This document shows positions 11,051 through 22,782 of a DNA stretch of 64,000 nt, piece by piece. The position numbers were made by a program, and so were the translations under genes. Positions within the stretch are counted from its first letter, which is position 1. The number at the start of each line of letters is the position of its first letter. Below the pieces are notes generated by a model. It ran no database searches, was not told the DNA's origin, and saw nothing but the letters and a program-made list of their open reading frames with translations. The DNA is from Ailurus styani (taxonomy: Eukaryota; Chordata; Mammalia; Carnivora; Ailuridae), in NCBI GenBank assembly GCA_002007465.1, contig LNAC01000065.1, positions 2,571,804 to 2,635,803 of the forward strand. Direction: 5' to 3'.

Positions 11051-11208
11051 CTTAGTCTGTAAGGGAGAGGAAAAGAAGGACATATATTTTCACCAGGCTT
11101 GAATTCGCAGGTTGTATTCAGTGCCTTGGCAGGGGAACAAAAGAATTAGGAAACATAATTCCTATCCTGAAGAGTTTTAGATGGAGTTTGAAGAATGTAT
11201 GTAAAATA

Positions 11209-11418
11209 CAAAACATTTTTTCTCTTTTTAAAATTTCTTCTTTATTTGTCAGAGAGAGTGCACACAAGTGGGGGGGGAGGGGCAGAGGAAGAAGCAGGCC
11301 CCCGCTGAGCAAGGATTCTGATGGGATGCAGGACTCCATCCCAGTACCCTGGGATCATGACCTGAGTCGAAGGCAGATAGTTAACTGACTGAGCCACCCA
11401 GGCATTCGCAAAACATTT
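11209..11418 (-). mobile_element. Can-SINE, older copy, with target-site duplication
   Basis: An antisense SINE spans about 11219-11408, with a tRNA-like head (actgagccacccaggcattc), a GA-rich block and a degraded T-rich tail. The repeat caaaacattt flanks it at 11209-11218 and 11409-11418. It is more diverged than the copies at 6.5 and 63.6 kb. Confidence 0.9.
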
Positions 11419-12164
11419 AGTCCTGAAACCCCATCTGAAGTCTTTTGTTTTGTCTGAAGATTTGGGGCCAGACTTGTTTCTTTAATCTTTCTTTCTCTAA
11501 CTTCACTTCTTCCTCCTGACATTGATATTTAGGTATCTCTTACCTCCCTGGAGTGGTATGTTTCCAATAATGAGAATTTCATAACTCATCATGTTTCTTT
11601 TATTGCTTTGGCTACCAGGAACCTCAAAGCTACAACTGTTGCTTAGTCTAAATTACTATGATATCCGATGTACATTCCTTTTGCTGTTTCTTTGCCTTAC
11701 CCGATGTCTGATTTTTCTTTTGCATTTGAATAGTCTAATTGAATGTATCTCTGTTGGTTCAAGTTGTTGCAGATCTTTTTTTGAATTGTAAATAATTTGT
11801 ACAAATTAATTTGGAAGTATAAATAAGGCCAACACCTAACAACACACAACAAACACTGTTCTATGAGAAAAATGCATTGAGTTCTAATTCTGCATCTTTC
11901 CTCCTGTCTTAGTGGTTGAAAAGCAGGCTGTCTTGAATTCTAAAGCAGCTGTGGCAGCCAGTGGCCACCACTGAAGCAAATAGGTGCCAGGTGGGAGGCA
12001 CTGGCCACTTGAGAATTCTCTAGATTGGGAGAAGAGCAGAACAAGTTTCAGACCAGTTCTTTCTCAGCAGCTCAGAAGGGTCTGCTCAAGCAGATCTCCT
12101 GGTTTCCATTTGTATGTGTACCTACAGTTAGGGCTTGATACCATACCAGTATTTCTTGTACTTG
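11419..12164. other. Unique sequence, no gene seen
   Basis: AT-rich, with no recognised repeat. A small (AACAC) patch lies near 11830-11855. Confidence 0.5.
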
Positions 12165-12325
12165 AACACACTTGTGAATCCCCTGGGGATCTTGTTAAAA
12201 TGCAGATTCTGAGTCAGGATTTGTTGGACGGGGCAGGAGAGTCTGCATTTTTAACGAGTACCACCTGAGAAGGTGGTATTGATGCTGTTAGTCTCTGGAA
12301 CGTGCTTTGAGTGGCGAGGACTTAG
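12165..12325 (+). mobile_element. MER5-type hAT-Charlie element
   Basis: Matches MER5A/B wording: 'gtgaatcccctggggatct', 'tgttaaaatgcagattctg', 'gtctgcatttttaacgagta' and an end near 'ctctggaacgtgctttgag'. This is a short non-autonomous DNA transposon fossil. Confidence 0.75.
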
Positions 12326-12395
12326 AAGTCATTTAAACCTGAGCTGTTGAATGGACAAATCTGACTTGCTTATGAATCATACTTCCTAATGTCAG

Positions 12396-12535
12396 AATTA
12401 TTTATTACATTTATATTTATAAATAGATATAAATATATAAATTCATTATTATAAATTTATTGTTTATCAATATATTTTATATATAATATATATTCATTAA
12501 TATGTATTATATATTTATATTTATAATATTGCTAG
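12396..12535. repeat. AT-rich tract with TATA and palindromic runs
   Basis: Nearly pure A and T for about 140 bases, mainly variants of TATA, ATAAAT and TTTATA. Many short self-complementary stretches could form hairpins. Confidence 0.85.
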
Positions 12536-12552
12536 ACCTGTCTTCTTTTAAG

Positions 12553-12773
12553 AATCCTCAATCTTGGAGTGCTTGGGTGGCTCAGTTGGTTAAGCATCTG
12601 GCTTCAGTTCAGGTCATGATCTCCAGGTCCTGCGATCGAGACCTGCCTCGGGCTCCCTGCTTAGCAGGGAGTCTGCTTTTCCCTCTTCCTCTACCTCTCC
12701 CCCTGCTTTTGCATACTCTCCCTCTCTCTCAAATGACTAAATAAAATCTAAAAAAAAAAAAATCCTCAATCTT
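12553..12773 (+). mobile_element. Can-SINE, older head type, with target-site duplication
   Basis: The element spans about 12566-12760 and ends in (AAAT) and poly-A. Its head reads 'cagttggttaagcatctgg', the general caniform form rather than the form in the youngest copies. The repeat aatcctcaatctt flanks it perfectly at 12553-12565 and 12761-12773. Confidence 0.95.
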
Positions 12774-14326
12774 CCTAGTTCTTAATTTCTAGCTATTAGT
12801 TGAGCATCTTCTGTTGGAAATTTATTATCTCTTCCATCTCTTGCTGAGTTTCTCCTTTCTTCCCTCACCTCTTGACCCACATCACACTCTCAAGAAAATA
12901 TGTTGTGAGTTGTAGTGTCCTTGGATAAGGGTCCGACCTCTCTGGTCTTAGGGGTAGACTGACTTGTACCTTTCCACAGAGCTGGGGACCCTGTGGGCCC
13001 TTGTGCCTAGTGGGTCCTTCTTAGATGTTCGTAGATTGATTGATTGGCCTGTGATTCTAAATGTTTTTGATAGCTGAGAAGAAATGAAAAAATTCACAAA
13101 AATTGGCTACCCTTTATCAGCTTCTCCCCGCTCAGCAGAAGTAGAGGCTAAGGCACACTGCAGTGGTTTTGGGAATTACTGCGAAGAGGAGGGCCCTAAT
13201 CTGCACAAGGCGGAGGGGTGAGGATAGGTGTTGGGGTCGAAGCACCTGTGCATTTGATCAGGTTTTCAGGCAGCTCCTACAATGCTGATACACTTCACAT
13301 TAGGCCACAGAGACCAAAGGTATTCACAACCCAGTGGCTAGAAAACACGACAAAGTGTGCCCTGGGGGTTGTGCATGTGAGTGGTCCATATTGCCTCTCT
13401 GCCACATGCTCTCTGATTCTTCGTCACTTTCTAGGGTCGATTCCCCGTCACTTTCCTCTTCGCCTCAGTCAGAAAGGTGAATCGGGGCTGCAAAGTGACA
13501 TCTCAGGACTGACGTATCTGCATAAATGGACCTCTCTCTACTGAGTTCTTCACCTTGGAACAAGGGGATAGTTGCCCCAGTGAAGGAAGGGTTCCATTTT
13601 GTTGCAAAACATCAGTGGTGAGGTGTGTCAAAGCAAGTGGGTTATTGGTCATGTTTAAACCACCCAAGTTTGCTCATAAAATATACAAAAAAAAAGATTA
13701 AAGTACATTCAGGAGTTACTGTTTAATAATTTCATTCTCACTGGCTTGCATTTGATATGATTTCATGAGTGAGCGGGAGAGGAAGGTTTTGCTACAATTA
13801 GTGGGTGGTAAATTGCATATGCATCTGATGTTGAATGGCACTTCTGCTGTCTTGAAAAATTTAGCTGAAGCCCCAAAGCCAATAATTGGACGTTAAGTTC
13901 CTAGGGAGTTGCTGCTAGAGAGGTCCCTGTGGCACTTCTAACGATGTGGCCAAACCGGCCCAAGGATCTTTAGCCCAACAACGACCTCTAGGCTATGTGA
14001 GGAGGACTGGAAATTCAAGGGGGATCAACAAGGAAATGAATCACTTGTCCTGGGCTTCTCCTTCCAAGCTTGGGGTGGGGGTTCCTCCAGGAAATCAACA
14101 CTGTATCACAAAAGCACCAATGATGTAGAATGTGAGTCCACTTTGCTCCATGCCCCTTTCCCCTGCTCTTACACTGGAAGATAGATGGGTGGCTATGGAG
14201 AAGGTGTGGAAGGGCAGGGGAAGTACCGATCCCTGTCCACCCCTGTGCAGGTCAGGGCTAAGGTGGAAGAGAGGGTGATCAGGTTGTAAGGGAGAGGTGA
14301 CTGAGCACCGAATTGGGTGAAATTGA
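12774..14326. other. Unique sequence, no gene seen
   Basis: About 1.5 kb without recognised repeats. A 108-codon frame at 13218-13544 has no domain. The AT-rich part at 13690-13890 contains an octamer-like 'tgcatatgcat' and several ATTA/TAAT cores. Confidence 0.5.
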
Positions 14327-14539
14327 TTTTTTAAAAAATATTTTATTTATGTGAGAGCAAGAGAGAGTGAGAGAGAGAGAGAGAGCACGAGTCGGGGCAG
14401 GGGGAGGGAAAGGGAGAAAATCCTCAAGCAGGCTCCGAGCAGAGCAGGGAGCTCGATGCGGGGCTCGATCCCAGGGCCCCGAGACCAGGACCTGAGCTGA
14501 AAGCAGGTGCTTAACCCACTGAGCCACCCACGTGCCCCA
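14327..14539 (-). mobile_element. Can-SINE, antisense
   Basis: T-rich tail, a long GA tract, then 'gctcgatcccagggcccc' and the head 'actgagccacccacgtgcc'. I could not find a convincing target-site duplication, which fits an older insertion. Confidence 0.9.
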
Positions 14540-15119
14540 TGGGGTTGATACTTTGATTGAGACTAGACCAGGCCAGAGAGAGCCTTGATTATCAAAATGA
14601 GGCTTGTTCTTAGAACTGGCAGTGACTGGAAAGTTATGAGATCTGTTAAGTGTGGTCAAGGGGTAGACAAGGGAAATCTGATAGGACAGGGGGAGGCAGT
14701 GGCTGAGGAAACAGAGCTGTTTCCCATGGGAATCCCACTTGATTCAGACCATTCGGAGCTGGTTTCCCACATCAGGCCGGGTGCACCCATCGTAGTATAT
14801 CTTGTCAACGATCATCATCTGTACTGAGTGTTTCAGGGAAGAAAAGGTAAGGAACTTTTGGGCTGGGCCTTTTTTATATCTCAGCCTCAAGCAATGCCAT
14901 AGTGGTGCTGAAGGAGTGGTCTGGGGGGGAGAAGGAGGCCCTTGTCCCAAGCTACCTCCCCTGTAGACACGATCTCATTTGGCTTCTGTTTCGTTGGATT
15001 AGCAAACACTTGTGTTTTTTTTGCCTTTAAAAAGGTTTTAATGGAAATAGAAGTATTTCTAGGAAGCCAGCACCTGAATTAGTATCAGTCAGTGACTTCG
15101 GTAGATTGTCTGATGGGAT
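14540..15119. other. Unique sequence, no gene seen
   Basis: No repeat or coding signal recognised. Confidence 0.5.
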
Positions 15120-16045
15120 CAAGTCCCCAGTCCCTGCTCGGAAAGCTTCTATGGCTCCGCAGGGTCTATGTAATTAAGTCTGAATATAGCTTGGCACACA
15201 GGCTCTCAAGGAACCCGTCTCAGGCTACTCTTCTGGATTGGACTCTTGACTCCTCCCATCTTACCCCACAGGTCACAATCTCTCCTGGTGTCCATGCCTC
15301 CTCTTGGGCATGTTACTCACTTTTCTCCCTTTCTCCCATCACACTCTTCTTTCCATCACAGTCTTTAAAAATTCTACCCACTGGGCTGGGTTAAGATGCC
15401 ACTTTCTACCTAAAGTCCTCCTCTTACCTCCCAATTAATTTCTTTCTCCCTTAGGGATCCTAAAGGCAGAAACCACCCTGCTTAGTAAGAGGACATTACA
15501 CATCAGGAGTCAGAGAAAGAGAGGCACAGTTTCAGCAAAATGACAATGTGTGGTAGTTTTATTGGGCAAACACTGGGACTTCCTTCAAGCATATATCATC
15601 AGACCCCTCCTCCCTTTTAGGTTTATTTTTAATTTTTTACAGCTCTAAGGTTTACCCTTCCCTCTCATATTGAATCACAGGCATCCAGGTTTCCTTCCTC
15701 TGCTGACCCAAGGTAATTCTCAGAGGGGTTCTCTTGTAAATTTTATATGTTAAGGAAATGGCTGATGAACGCTTCCCTCTACCTACCCCACAGCTCTTAG
15801 TGGAGGACAAGCTTCTTAAAAAACTTCTGTATCTGTAGATTTAATGTTCACATCATCTTATAGAGTTGTCTGTGCACAATTCTAGCACATTGCACTGCCT
15901 ATAGACTTCGAATTTTCTGTCTGCTCCCCTGATAGACCATAGACTTCTAGACAGTCCTTTCATTGGCTGCGTGCATTCTACCTACTCTATGTGGTAACTT
16001 TGTACTTTGTAGGTGCGTAATAAAGGCTTGGTGAGTGATAACCTA
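15120..16045 (+). mobile_element. L2 LINE, sense, fragmented
   Basis: The early part matches the L2 block (tctatggctccgcagggtct, then 'gaatatagcttggcacaca'). A later part near 15830-16040 (gtctgctcccctgatagacc, then 'aggtgcgtaataaaggct') matches the L2 3' end. The middle is very diverged, so this may be two fragments. Confidence 0.5.
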
Positions 16046-16458
16046 TGAGATCTAAATCTATAGGGAAAAAACTCCAGAGAGAAGCTAGATGAATCTAAAA
16101 AGAGAGCTGTTGGAAGGGGTGAGGAACAAGGGGCTCCTGGGACCCACTTCCATTGTGCCGCCACTTGGCCTGAGATTGGCATGTCACCAGGCTGCAATCA
16201 CACTGTTCACATTGGGCTGTAGACGTGCAGCCTAGAGGGAACTTCACCCTCATCTCCTTGCTTTACTTCCACACACATGCTCTAGAGTGTGTAAGACAGG
16301 GGCAGACAGTTCAAACGTGGCTTGGGAGTGAGGGAAGTTGTGGCTCTGACCACTTACTCTAGTACAGGCAGAAGAGGGTCTGAATTTTCAACAGATCCAG
16401 CCAGGTCTAAATACCAGGTCCATGATAACGACAATCTTCCTTAGCTGGTTGGCAAATT
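16046..16458. other. Unique sequence, no gene seen
   Basis: No recognised feature. Confidence 0.5.
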
Positions 16459-16670
16459 AAAAACAGATGGGGGGCGCCTGGCTGGCTCAGTCAGTTAAGC
16501 TTCTGACCCTTGATTTTGGCTCAGGTTATAATCTCAGGGTCGTGAGATGGAGCCCTCATTGGCCTCTGGGCTGAGCGCATAGTCCCCTGGTCCCTTCCCT
16601 TCCCCTGCTTGCTCTCTCTCTCTCTTTCAAATAAACAAATAAAATCTTAAAGAGAAATAAACACAGATGG
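16454..16670 (+). mobile_element. Can-SINE, sense
   Basis: The head at 16472 (gggcgcctggctggctcag) is followed by the older body 'cttgattttggctcaggtt', a CT-rich region and an AAAT tail ending near 16653. Imperfect flanking repeats end in acagatgg on both sides (16463-16470 and 16663-16670). Confidence 0.9.
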
Positions 16671-17954
16671 TACACCCAGACCAAAGAGAGTGCAAGAGAC
16701 ACACTAGTGTTTTCAGGGTTAAAGTCTCCTTCCTCCATGGGATCTTCCAGATGGCATAGTCCACATACATGACTCCTTTACAAAATACCCTACAGCGTTT
16801 AGTACTTGACGCTGCTCAAGTCCCTGACTAGAATGTCTTGGTATTTTTAGTTAGTTTCTTTAATAACTTCTGTCTTTATTTGCTTCAGAGCTCATCTCTA
16901 GCATTGCTTCTTTGCTTCTTGCCACATGAAGCAGTTGAACACGTAGGAGGAAGTCAGTGATTATTCATTGTTTTGTCCTCTGATTAGACCCACTCTGGAG
17001 TAGCTACTACAGGGCACTAGCTTTTAGGGGTATAGGAGAGCAATTTGGGGCAGTCATCTCCAAAGAGCAAATGTGTAAATATTAACTGGGATTGCCTCTC
17101 TCTCTAGTCCCCAGGGGATTTGAAGCAGATCAACAGACTTTTCAAGAAATAAACCACAAGTAGCTGAAAAACACCAAAGTTCAAACTGCATCCGGTGTAA
17201 GCCTGTGAGAGAATTTCTGCAGCAGAAGGAAGTTTGCTGTTCTTGAACCTGAACTTTAGTATTCTGTGACAATATGGGGGCTGCAAAAATGCTTCTAATC
17301 TCACTGACAAAGTTACATTCTTATCCATAAATCATATCTGGAATGAGGGAAACTGATAGAGAAACATTTCCCGTGTGTGTGTGTGTGTATACATAAATCA
17401 AAGTAATTGGTTAATATTATGGAAATGTTATTTCAGTTTTAAGTGGTGTTTTTCTCAATGGGATGTGTAGTATTTTAAAAATATGATACAGACATAGCCT
17501 TTAGACCGCCCCCCACCCCATGCCTCTGACATTATTCATTCTGAAGCTTTCAAGCAGCCAACTTGGAAAGCACTTTTAACTACAGTTCACATCATTAGTG
17601 TTTCTGCTGCCTAAGCAGAAAAAATTGGGATGCAACTTAGCAAAGGCCGAGGAAAACATAAAATGTGAAAGATAATAGATTTGTTTCTCAAATAGTTTTC
17701 CTGTGTAATGAGCATCCTAATGATTTTTTTCAATTAATATATTTTCATTTATCTCAGGATGAGAAACCCAAGAATATTTTATTAGGATAACCTGTATTTA
17801 CCAAGATGTGTGCACTTTGGAGTCACTGGTCTCTTCTCAGCTCTTGCTTGGCCAGGTTTTCCCTTCTGGGTCCACACTGCTTGGTATCAGCTCCCAATCT
17901 CAACTCTGGCCTCCAGACTGGACTTCCTAGCTCCTTAATAAACATTTCAGAAAA
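16671..17954. other. Unique sequence, no gene seen
   Basis: Mostly AT-rich unique DNA with a short (GT)8 run near 17373-17388. The stretch 17520-17770 is dense in ATTA/TAAT cores and is a possible conserved noncoding element. No gene seen. Confidence 0.5.
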
Positions 17955-18227
17955 GTCTGGTTGATATTTTTTTTGGGGTTTTTTTTTTTTTAAAGATTTT
18001 ATTTATTTATTTGACAGAGAGAGATTACAAGTAGGCANGGGGTTTTTTTTTTTTTTTAAAGATTTTATTTATTTATTTGACAGAGAGAGATTACAAGTAG
18101 GCNGCTCCCTGCTGAGCAGAGAGCCCGATGCGGGCCTCGATCCCAGGACCCTGAGATCATGACCTGAGCCGAAAGCAGAGGCTTCAACCCACTGAGCCAC
18201 CCAGGCGCCCGTCTGGTTGATATTTTT
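17955..18227 (-). mobile_element. Young Can-SINE carrying an assembly duplication
   Basis: The antisense SINE runs from the poly-T at about 17972 to the head ending 'ccaggcgccc' at 18210. A perfect 17-base repeat gtctggttgatattttt lies at 17955-17971 and 18211-18227. Inside it, the poly-T tail block is present twice, separated by a single N at 18038. A second N at 18103 replaces the GA-rich middle of the element. Confidence 0.95.
17975..18102. repeat. Direct duplication of the SINE tail around a single N
   Basis: The block of 62-64 bases from 'gggg' plus poly-T to 'ttacaagtaggc' occurs at 17975-18036 and again at 18039-18102. An N sits at 18038 and another at 18103. The copies differ only in T-run length. 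This looks like overlapping contig ends placed side by side. Confidence 0.9.
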
Positions 18228-18429
18228 AACTCAACCAGCCAAAGTGACCTCATGATATATCCCCTAGAAATATTTGCATGAATGCCATTGACCTCTCTCT
18301 GCACACCTGAATCAACTTGGACTTATTTTTTTGTTTCTTACAGTCAATGCTGGCCAAGTCCTGTTGAATCAGACTTTGAAATGTTTAGAGAATACTCTCT
18401 CAGGTTCTCATTTCTATATCTGCTGTCCT

Positions 18430-19080
18430 AATTCAGGTCACACGCTCTTGCGCCTGCCTGGGTCATGGCAACTAATGATTGTCTAATTGGTCTCATGAGC
18501 TACCATGATTCTTTCTCAAAAAATAACCTCCATGTTACCCACCATGGTGCTCTTCCTAAAGAATGACTTAGGTGATGCCTCTCTCCTGCTGAAACACTCA
18601 TGGTAGAGCCCCACTGCCTACTGACTGAATCTTCTTCTAATCTAATTTTCCAGCTGCATTTTCTGCAACTCCCTCCCATCTCCCCACACTGAACCCCAAG
18701 AGAACAGCTCACTACTGTTTGATGAGATACTCACTTTGACCCCCTGTCCTTTACTTGGGGTGTTTTCACCCCTAGAGCCTCCAGCAAGACAATATACACT
18801 GTCCAGCAACTTCCCCTAGTATCTCACCTTCACCTGTCCCAAGCACCATTTTAAATTTCAGGTTAAAAAAAAAAATCCCTCTTGGCAGATTTTAGGGATG
18901 TAAAATGTAATTTCAGAAATGTAAACCCCTTGTTTACATTTCTGTCTTTCCTGCACAGCAACTTGAGCTCCTAGAAAACAGGGAGTATGTCATTTTATTT
19001 TATTTTTTTTAAGATTCAACTTAGTGATAGATATATATTAATTCTTCTAGTTGAGCAAATGAATAAAGGAATGGTTGACT
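18430..19080 (+). mobile_element. L2 LINE, sense, diverged
   Basis: The order of C- and T-rich words follows the L2 3' half. It includes 'tgatgcctctctcctgctg', 'ttgagctcctagaaaacagg' (the L2 'gagctccttgagggcagg' block) and the tail 'gagcaaatgaataaagga'. Diverged, and the boundaries are approximate. Confidence 0.5.
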
Positions 19081-19204
19081 TTTTTAAAAAAGATTTTATT
19101 TTTAAGTAATCTCTACACCCAATATGAGGTGTAGATTCACCCTAAGATCAAGAGTCACACGCACCACCAACTGAGCCAGCCAGGTGCCCCCTGAATTGTT
19201 GCCT
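19069..19204 (-). mobile_element. Old, short Can-SINE variant
   Basis: About 110 bases (19081-19190) with tail 'agattttatttttaagtaat', body 'ctctacacccaatatgagg' and head 'actgagccagccaggtgccc'. It lacks the GA-rich block and belongs to an older subfamily. Imperfect repeats gaatggttgact and gaattgttgcct flank it (10 of 12 identical). Confidence 0.8.
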
Positions 19205-19261
19205 TCCTTGTGAATCTTTATCTGATCCCTGGAAGCAAAATTATTCCCGCCTTTATGTAAC

Positions 19262-20350
19262 TATGCCAATTTGTATTTATCTCCAAGGTTTTTCTCTTTG
19301 CATTCGGTTTTCGATGATGTGGGTTTTTCTTTGTATTTATCCTGCTTGGCGCTTGAGGGACTTCTTGAATCTGTGGCTTGCTGTATTCTGCTTTGGAAAA
19401 TGTTTGGTTGTTAGTTCTTCAAATACTGTTCTGCCTTCCTTTTCTCTCCTGCTCCTCCTTGGGACTCTAATTCCATGAAATTCTACTGGGTCCCCTATAT
19501 CTCTCTCTGTATTTTACATCCTCCTTCTTTGAGCTTCCTCTGGATAATTCCCACTAGTCTGTCTTCCAGCTTACTAGTCCCTTTTCCAGCTGTGTCTAAT
19601 CTTCTATCAAATCTATTTATTGAGTTCTCAATTTTGAGTATGAGTTTTAGAACTTAGATTTGATTCTTTTTTATAGATTACCATCATCTTACCATTTATT
19701 TTCATTAATCTAGAATTCATTGGGGTTTTAAAGTATTTAAATAACTCCTTGAATCTCTCAAGGGTCTGTTTCTATTGTCTATTTTCCCCCTCTTGGTCAT
19801 CTCTTTTGGATATCTGGTAACATTTTATTAAATGACATCCAAGTATATAAAAACCTGCAGAGGTTATATATGGAACTAATATAAAACATCTTCCGGCATT
19901 GGGACACTACTGGTAGTTGTGCTCAGCAGCTCACAGACCTAGATTAGAGGCCACGGGCTGCTTCTCCATACCTGCTCCTTCTGAAGCCGCAAATGCCACA
20001 GGGGGACATGCTGCTCCAATTGTTGGGCTCCCCTTCTCAGCTCTCCACTCCTGGATCTTGGCCCTTTAAGTCCTGGCTGTTTTGCTGGCCTTGAACTCCA
20101 AGTTTTGTCTCCATAGATCTGTGAGATGATGAAAGCCCTGCTTAGCTTTTTTGCCTCTTAGTAGTGGCTTTCTGCTTGGCTTCTCAGCCTTTCTCGTCAT
20201 GCCATGTATGGGTCAGGAAATGCCCCGAGGAGAAACGAAGTATGGAATGCTGGGCTCATCTCTGTGACTTTCTCCTTCCTCTGGGCTCCCGGTCATGTAA
20301 ATCCTGAGTTCCCCGTGTCTTTAAATGGAGACGTCTTCATTTTATCACAC
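19262..20350 (-). mobile_element. Old L1 fragment, antisense
   Basis: The T-rich plus strand follows the antisense wording of an old L1: 'ggtttttctctttgcattc', 'tttatcctgcttggcgct', 'gttagttcttcaaatactg', 'ctgtctaatct'-like blocks and 'ggtctgtttctattgtcta'. Several short plus-strand frames lie in it and are not genes. The subfamily is uncertain. Confidence 0.5.
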
Positions 20351-20411
20351 TTTTGTAATTTGTTCGGTGGGATGATTGCTCTGTTATAGGATAGTCTGCT
20401 TTAGCTGAAAG

Positions 20412-20627
20412 TGGGTTTCTGTTCTTATTTATTTATTTATTTATTTAACAGAGAGGTAGAGAGCACAAGAAGGCAGAGCAGCAGGCAGAGGGAGAGGGAG
20501 AAGAAGGCTCTCCGCCCAGCAGGGACCCCGATGTGGGACTTGATCCCAAGACCCTGGGATCATGACCCGAGCGGAAGGGAGCAGCTTAACCGACTGAGCC
20601 ACCCAGGTGTCCTGGGCTTCTGTTCTA
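20412..20627 (-). mobile_element. Can-SINE with target-site duplication
   Basis: An antisense SINE lies at about 20427-20612. It has a (TTTA)n tail, GA-rich middle, 'gatcatgacccgagcggaag' and the head 'actgagccacccaggtgt'. The flanks tgggtttctgttctta and tgggcttctgttcta match except for one base and the trailing nucleotide. Confidence 0.92.
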
Positions 20628-20734
20628 TTCAGCACTTTCTTTTACTGTAAATTTCTAGGTATGCTTCTTTCTCTCATTCATAAGTTATTTGAGAGCTGGA
20701 ACAGCATTTTATCCTATTTATCTTTGTAAAATGC

Positions 20735-21080
20735 CAATTCATTCATTCATTCGTAGTATTTTTTGAGCGCCCATTATAGAATAAGTGTTGAAAGATATAT
20801 CAGTGGATAAGATAGACAAGATCTTAGCCCTCATGGAACTTATGTCCTAATGGGGGAGAAGGTACACAAGGAAATAGCAAAAACATCAAATAGTACAAGT
20901 TGTTATGAATAGTATTTAAATTAGGAGGCTGGGATGGAAGGCAGGGGGCTATTTAAACCCCCTCTAAGTGGGTCATCATTAATTTGAGGTCTAAGTGACA
21001 AAAAAGGAGGTAGGCATGTAGAAATCTGGAGTAGATCTAGGGAGAGAGAGGACCTGGGCCAGGGACCTGAGGTGTTTGCT
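20735..21080 (-). mobile_element. L2 LINE 3' end, antisense
   Basis: It starts 'aattcattcattcattcg', then 'tttttgagcgcccattata', then 'gccctcatggaacttatgtc'. This is the antisense order of the L2 3' end (tail, size-class phrase, then the 'gtaagctccatgagggc' complement). Confidence 0.7.
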
Positions 21081-21449
21081 GAGATGGATTAACTTTGTGA
21101 GATTCTAAGTTAAACATGTCAAAATAAACTTTTTAAAAAAGAACATTACCTTATATGTTTTGAAATGGCTTCTAATTATAAGTGGTAAGTGCGTGCCATG
21201 TTTGAAGCACTTCAGTCATTTAGGAATCATGAGTATTATCTACGGCTCCTGAAAGAACTAAGACAACTGTGATAGGCCTAACTTGCTGCCTGAGGGTCCC
21301 TCACCCACCAGGGTGGCAGAGGTGAGTGGAAGCAATAGCCTCGGATTTTTCCTTGCCTTTGAGGTTATCTAAATTTGCAAATATGCTACTTTTTGCTTAA
21401 CAATCACATTCATCATTATTTGTGTAAAGTTACTATATTTTTACTAGGG
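21081..21449. other. Unique sequence, no gene seen
   Basis: Nothing recognised. Confidence 0.5.
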
Positions 21450-21930
21450 CTCTGAATCAGTCAGGAGCTTAGCAAAAAACAAATTTCAGTTCACATGGTT
21501 CAAGAGACAGCAAATAAGAGGCCGCTTACAGGGGTGTGGATGGGGCTAAGGGAACAATGAGGGGTGGTGAGGTATCGGGGGATTAACAGTAGTGGGAGCC
21601 ATTCCTGTCCCAGGCTGAAAGGACAGGGGGTGTTACAAAGTCCATTGCCTCAGTCTGGGACAAGCTGAAGTCAGGGAGGGCTGCAGCTGCCGCCGGGTAA
21701 CACGGCCTGGAGCAGGTACAGAGCTGGAAAGAAATGGCCCGTCTTCTCTTTCCTCCTGCCTCATCTTGAGGTGCCTCCCTTGGCCAAACCCAACCAAGAG
21801 CCAGCTGGCAGGTCCACAGAGTTGGTCCGCAGGGCTCAGAACTGCATGCACAAAGGCCAAGGAGGAAGCCAACAAGCCACAATGCACATATGCTCACTTC
21901 TGGAATAACAAGGATCATAGGTCTGAAGTG
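21450..21930. mobile_element. Possible ancient repeat, family not identified
   Basis: The wording 'cacatggttcaagagacagc', 'ggatggggctaagggaaca' and 'gccaaacccaaccaagagcc' recalls an abundant old mammalian repeat that I cannot name. Minus-strand frames of 111 and 84 codons fall inside it and are Cys/Leu/Pro-rich without domains. Confidence 0.35.
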
Positions 21931-22782
21931 AATGTATAGGCTTCTTTTTGGAGCTCCAGCCTTGCTAGGACCTGTGTGATATAAAGGGCCTTTCCCCAGC
22001 CCAGGACAGAGAACCTGAAGGATTTTCAGGCATGTCTTTAAGGGTAGAAAATTATTTGAAGGAAAGTTGAAATTAGCTTGGAAGACTCTGAGAGCTTTCA
22101 GTGGATGGGAGAGACTGGGAGAGGATGGAGACCAAGGTGCAGGTCAGGGTTGGGGGGCTGTGAAGAAGGGCCCCGAGGCGGGACACGGATGGCTCAGTGT
22201 ATGACTACTGACACCCCCCCAAAGCTTCTTTAAATCTAGTCAGATGCTGAAAATGTGTTTGCTAATGAACGGTTCATGACAGTGACATGAGGGTGGTTTT
22301 ATGATACTCAAAGAGTTGTCTTTTCAATTCATCAATTAAAAATAGCAAAATCTTCAAATGTCCTTGCTCAGCACATACAAAGGCAACCAGACATATGTGT
22401 CTGCATACCTTCCTACATAGAAGGTCAATGTTCCCAGGCAGGGAGAGTTGGTGGATCTGGGCTGAGTTGTATTTAGTCCATGTCTGGTATTTTGTCTAAA
22501 ATTTCCCAAACTGAATAACGTCTCATTCTACCCCTGAATATTATATAATTTTTCAGTCAATATGTTTGTGTTAAGGTCGCACTTAAGTTTCCATTATTTC
22601 TCTCTCACACTGAAAACAGGAATGTTCTCAGTGAAGGGCATGTGCTACATCTTATTGGCTCAAAGCATGTGTATACCATTTTGTTCTGGAGAGCTCAAAA
22701 TGATTTATATCACACATTCCTTTTCAAAAGCTCCATATTTACTATTCTATTTTATCAATTGTTAACTCAATAAATTTCAAGC
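21931..22782. other. Unique sequence, no gene seen
   Basis: No repeat, exon or promoter recognised. A 67-codon frame at 22562-22765 has no domain. Confidence 0.5.
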
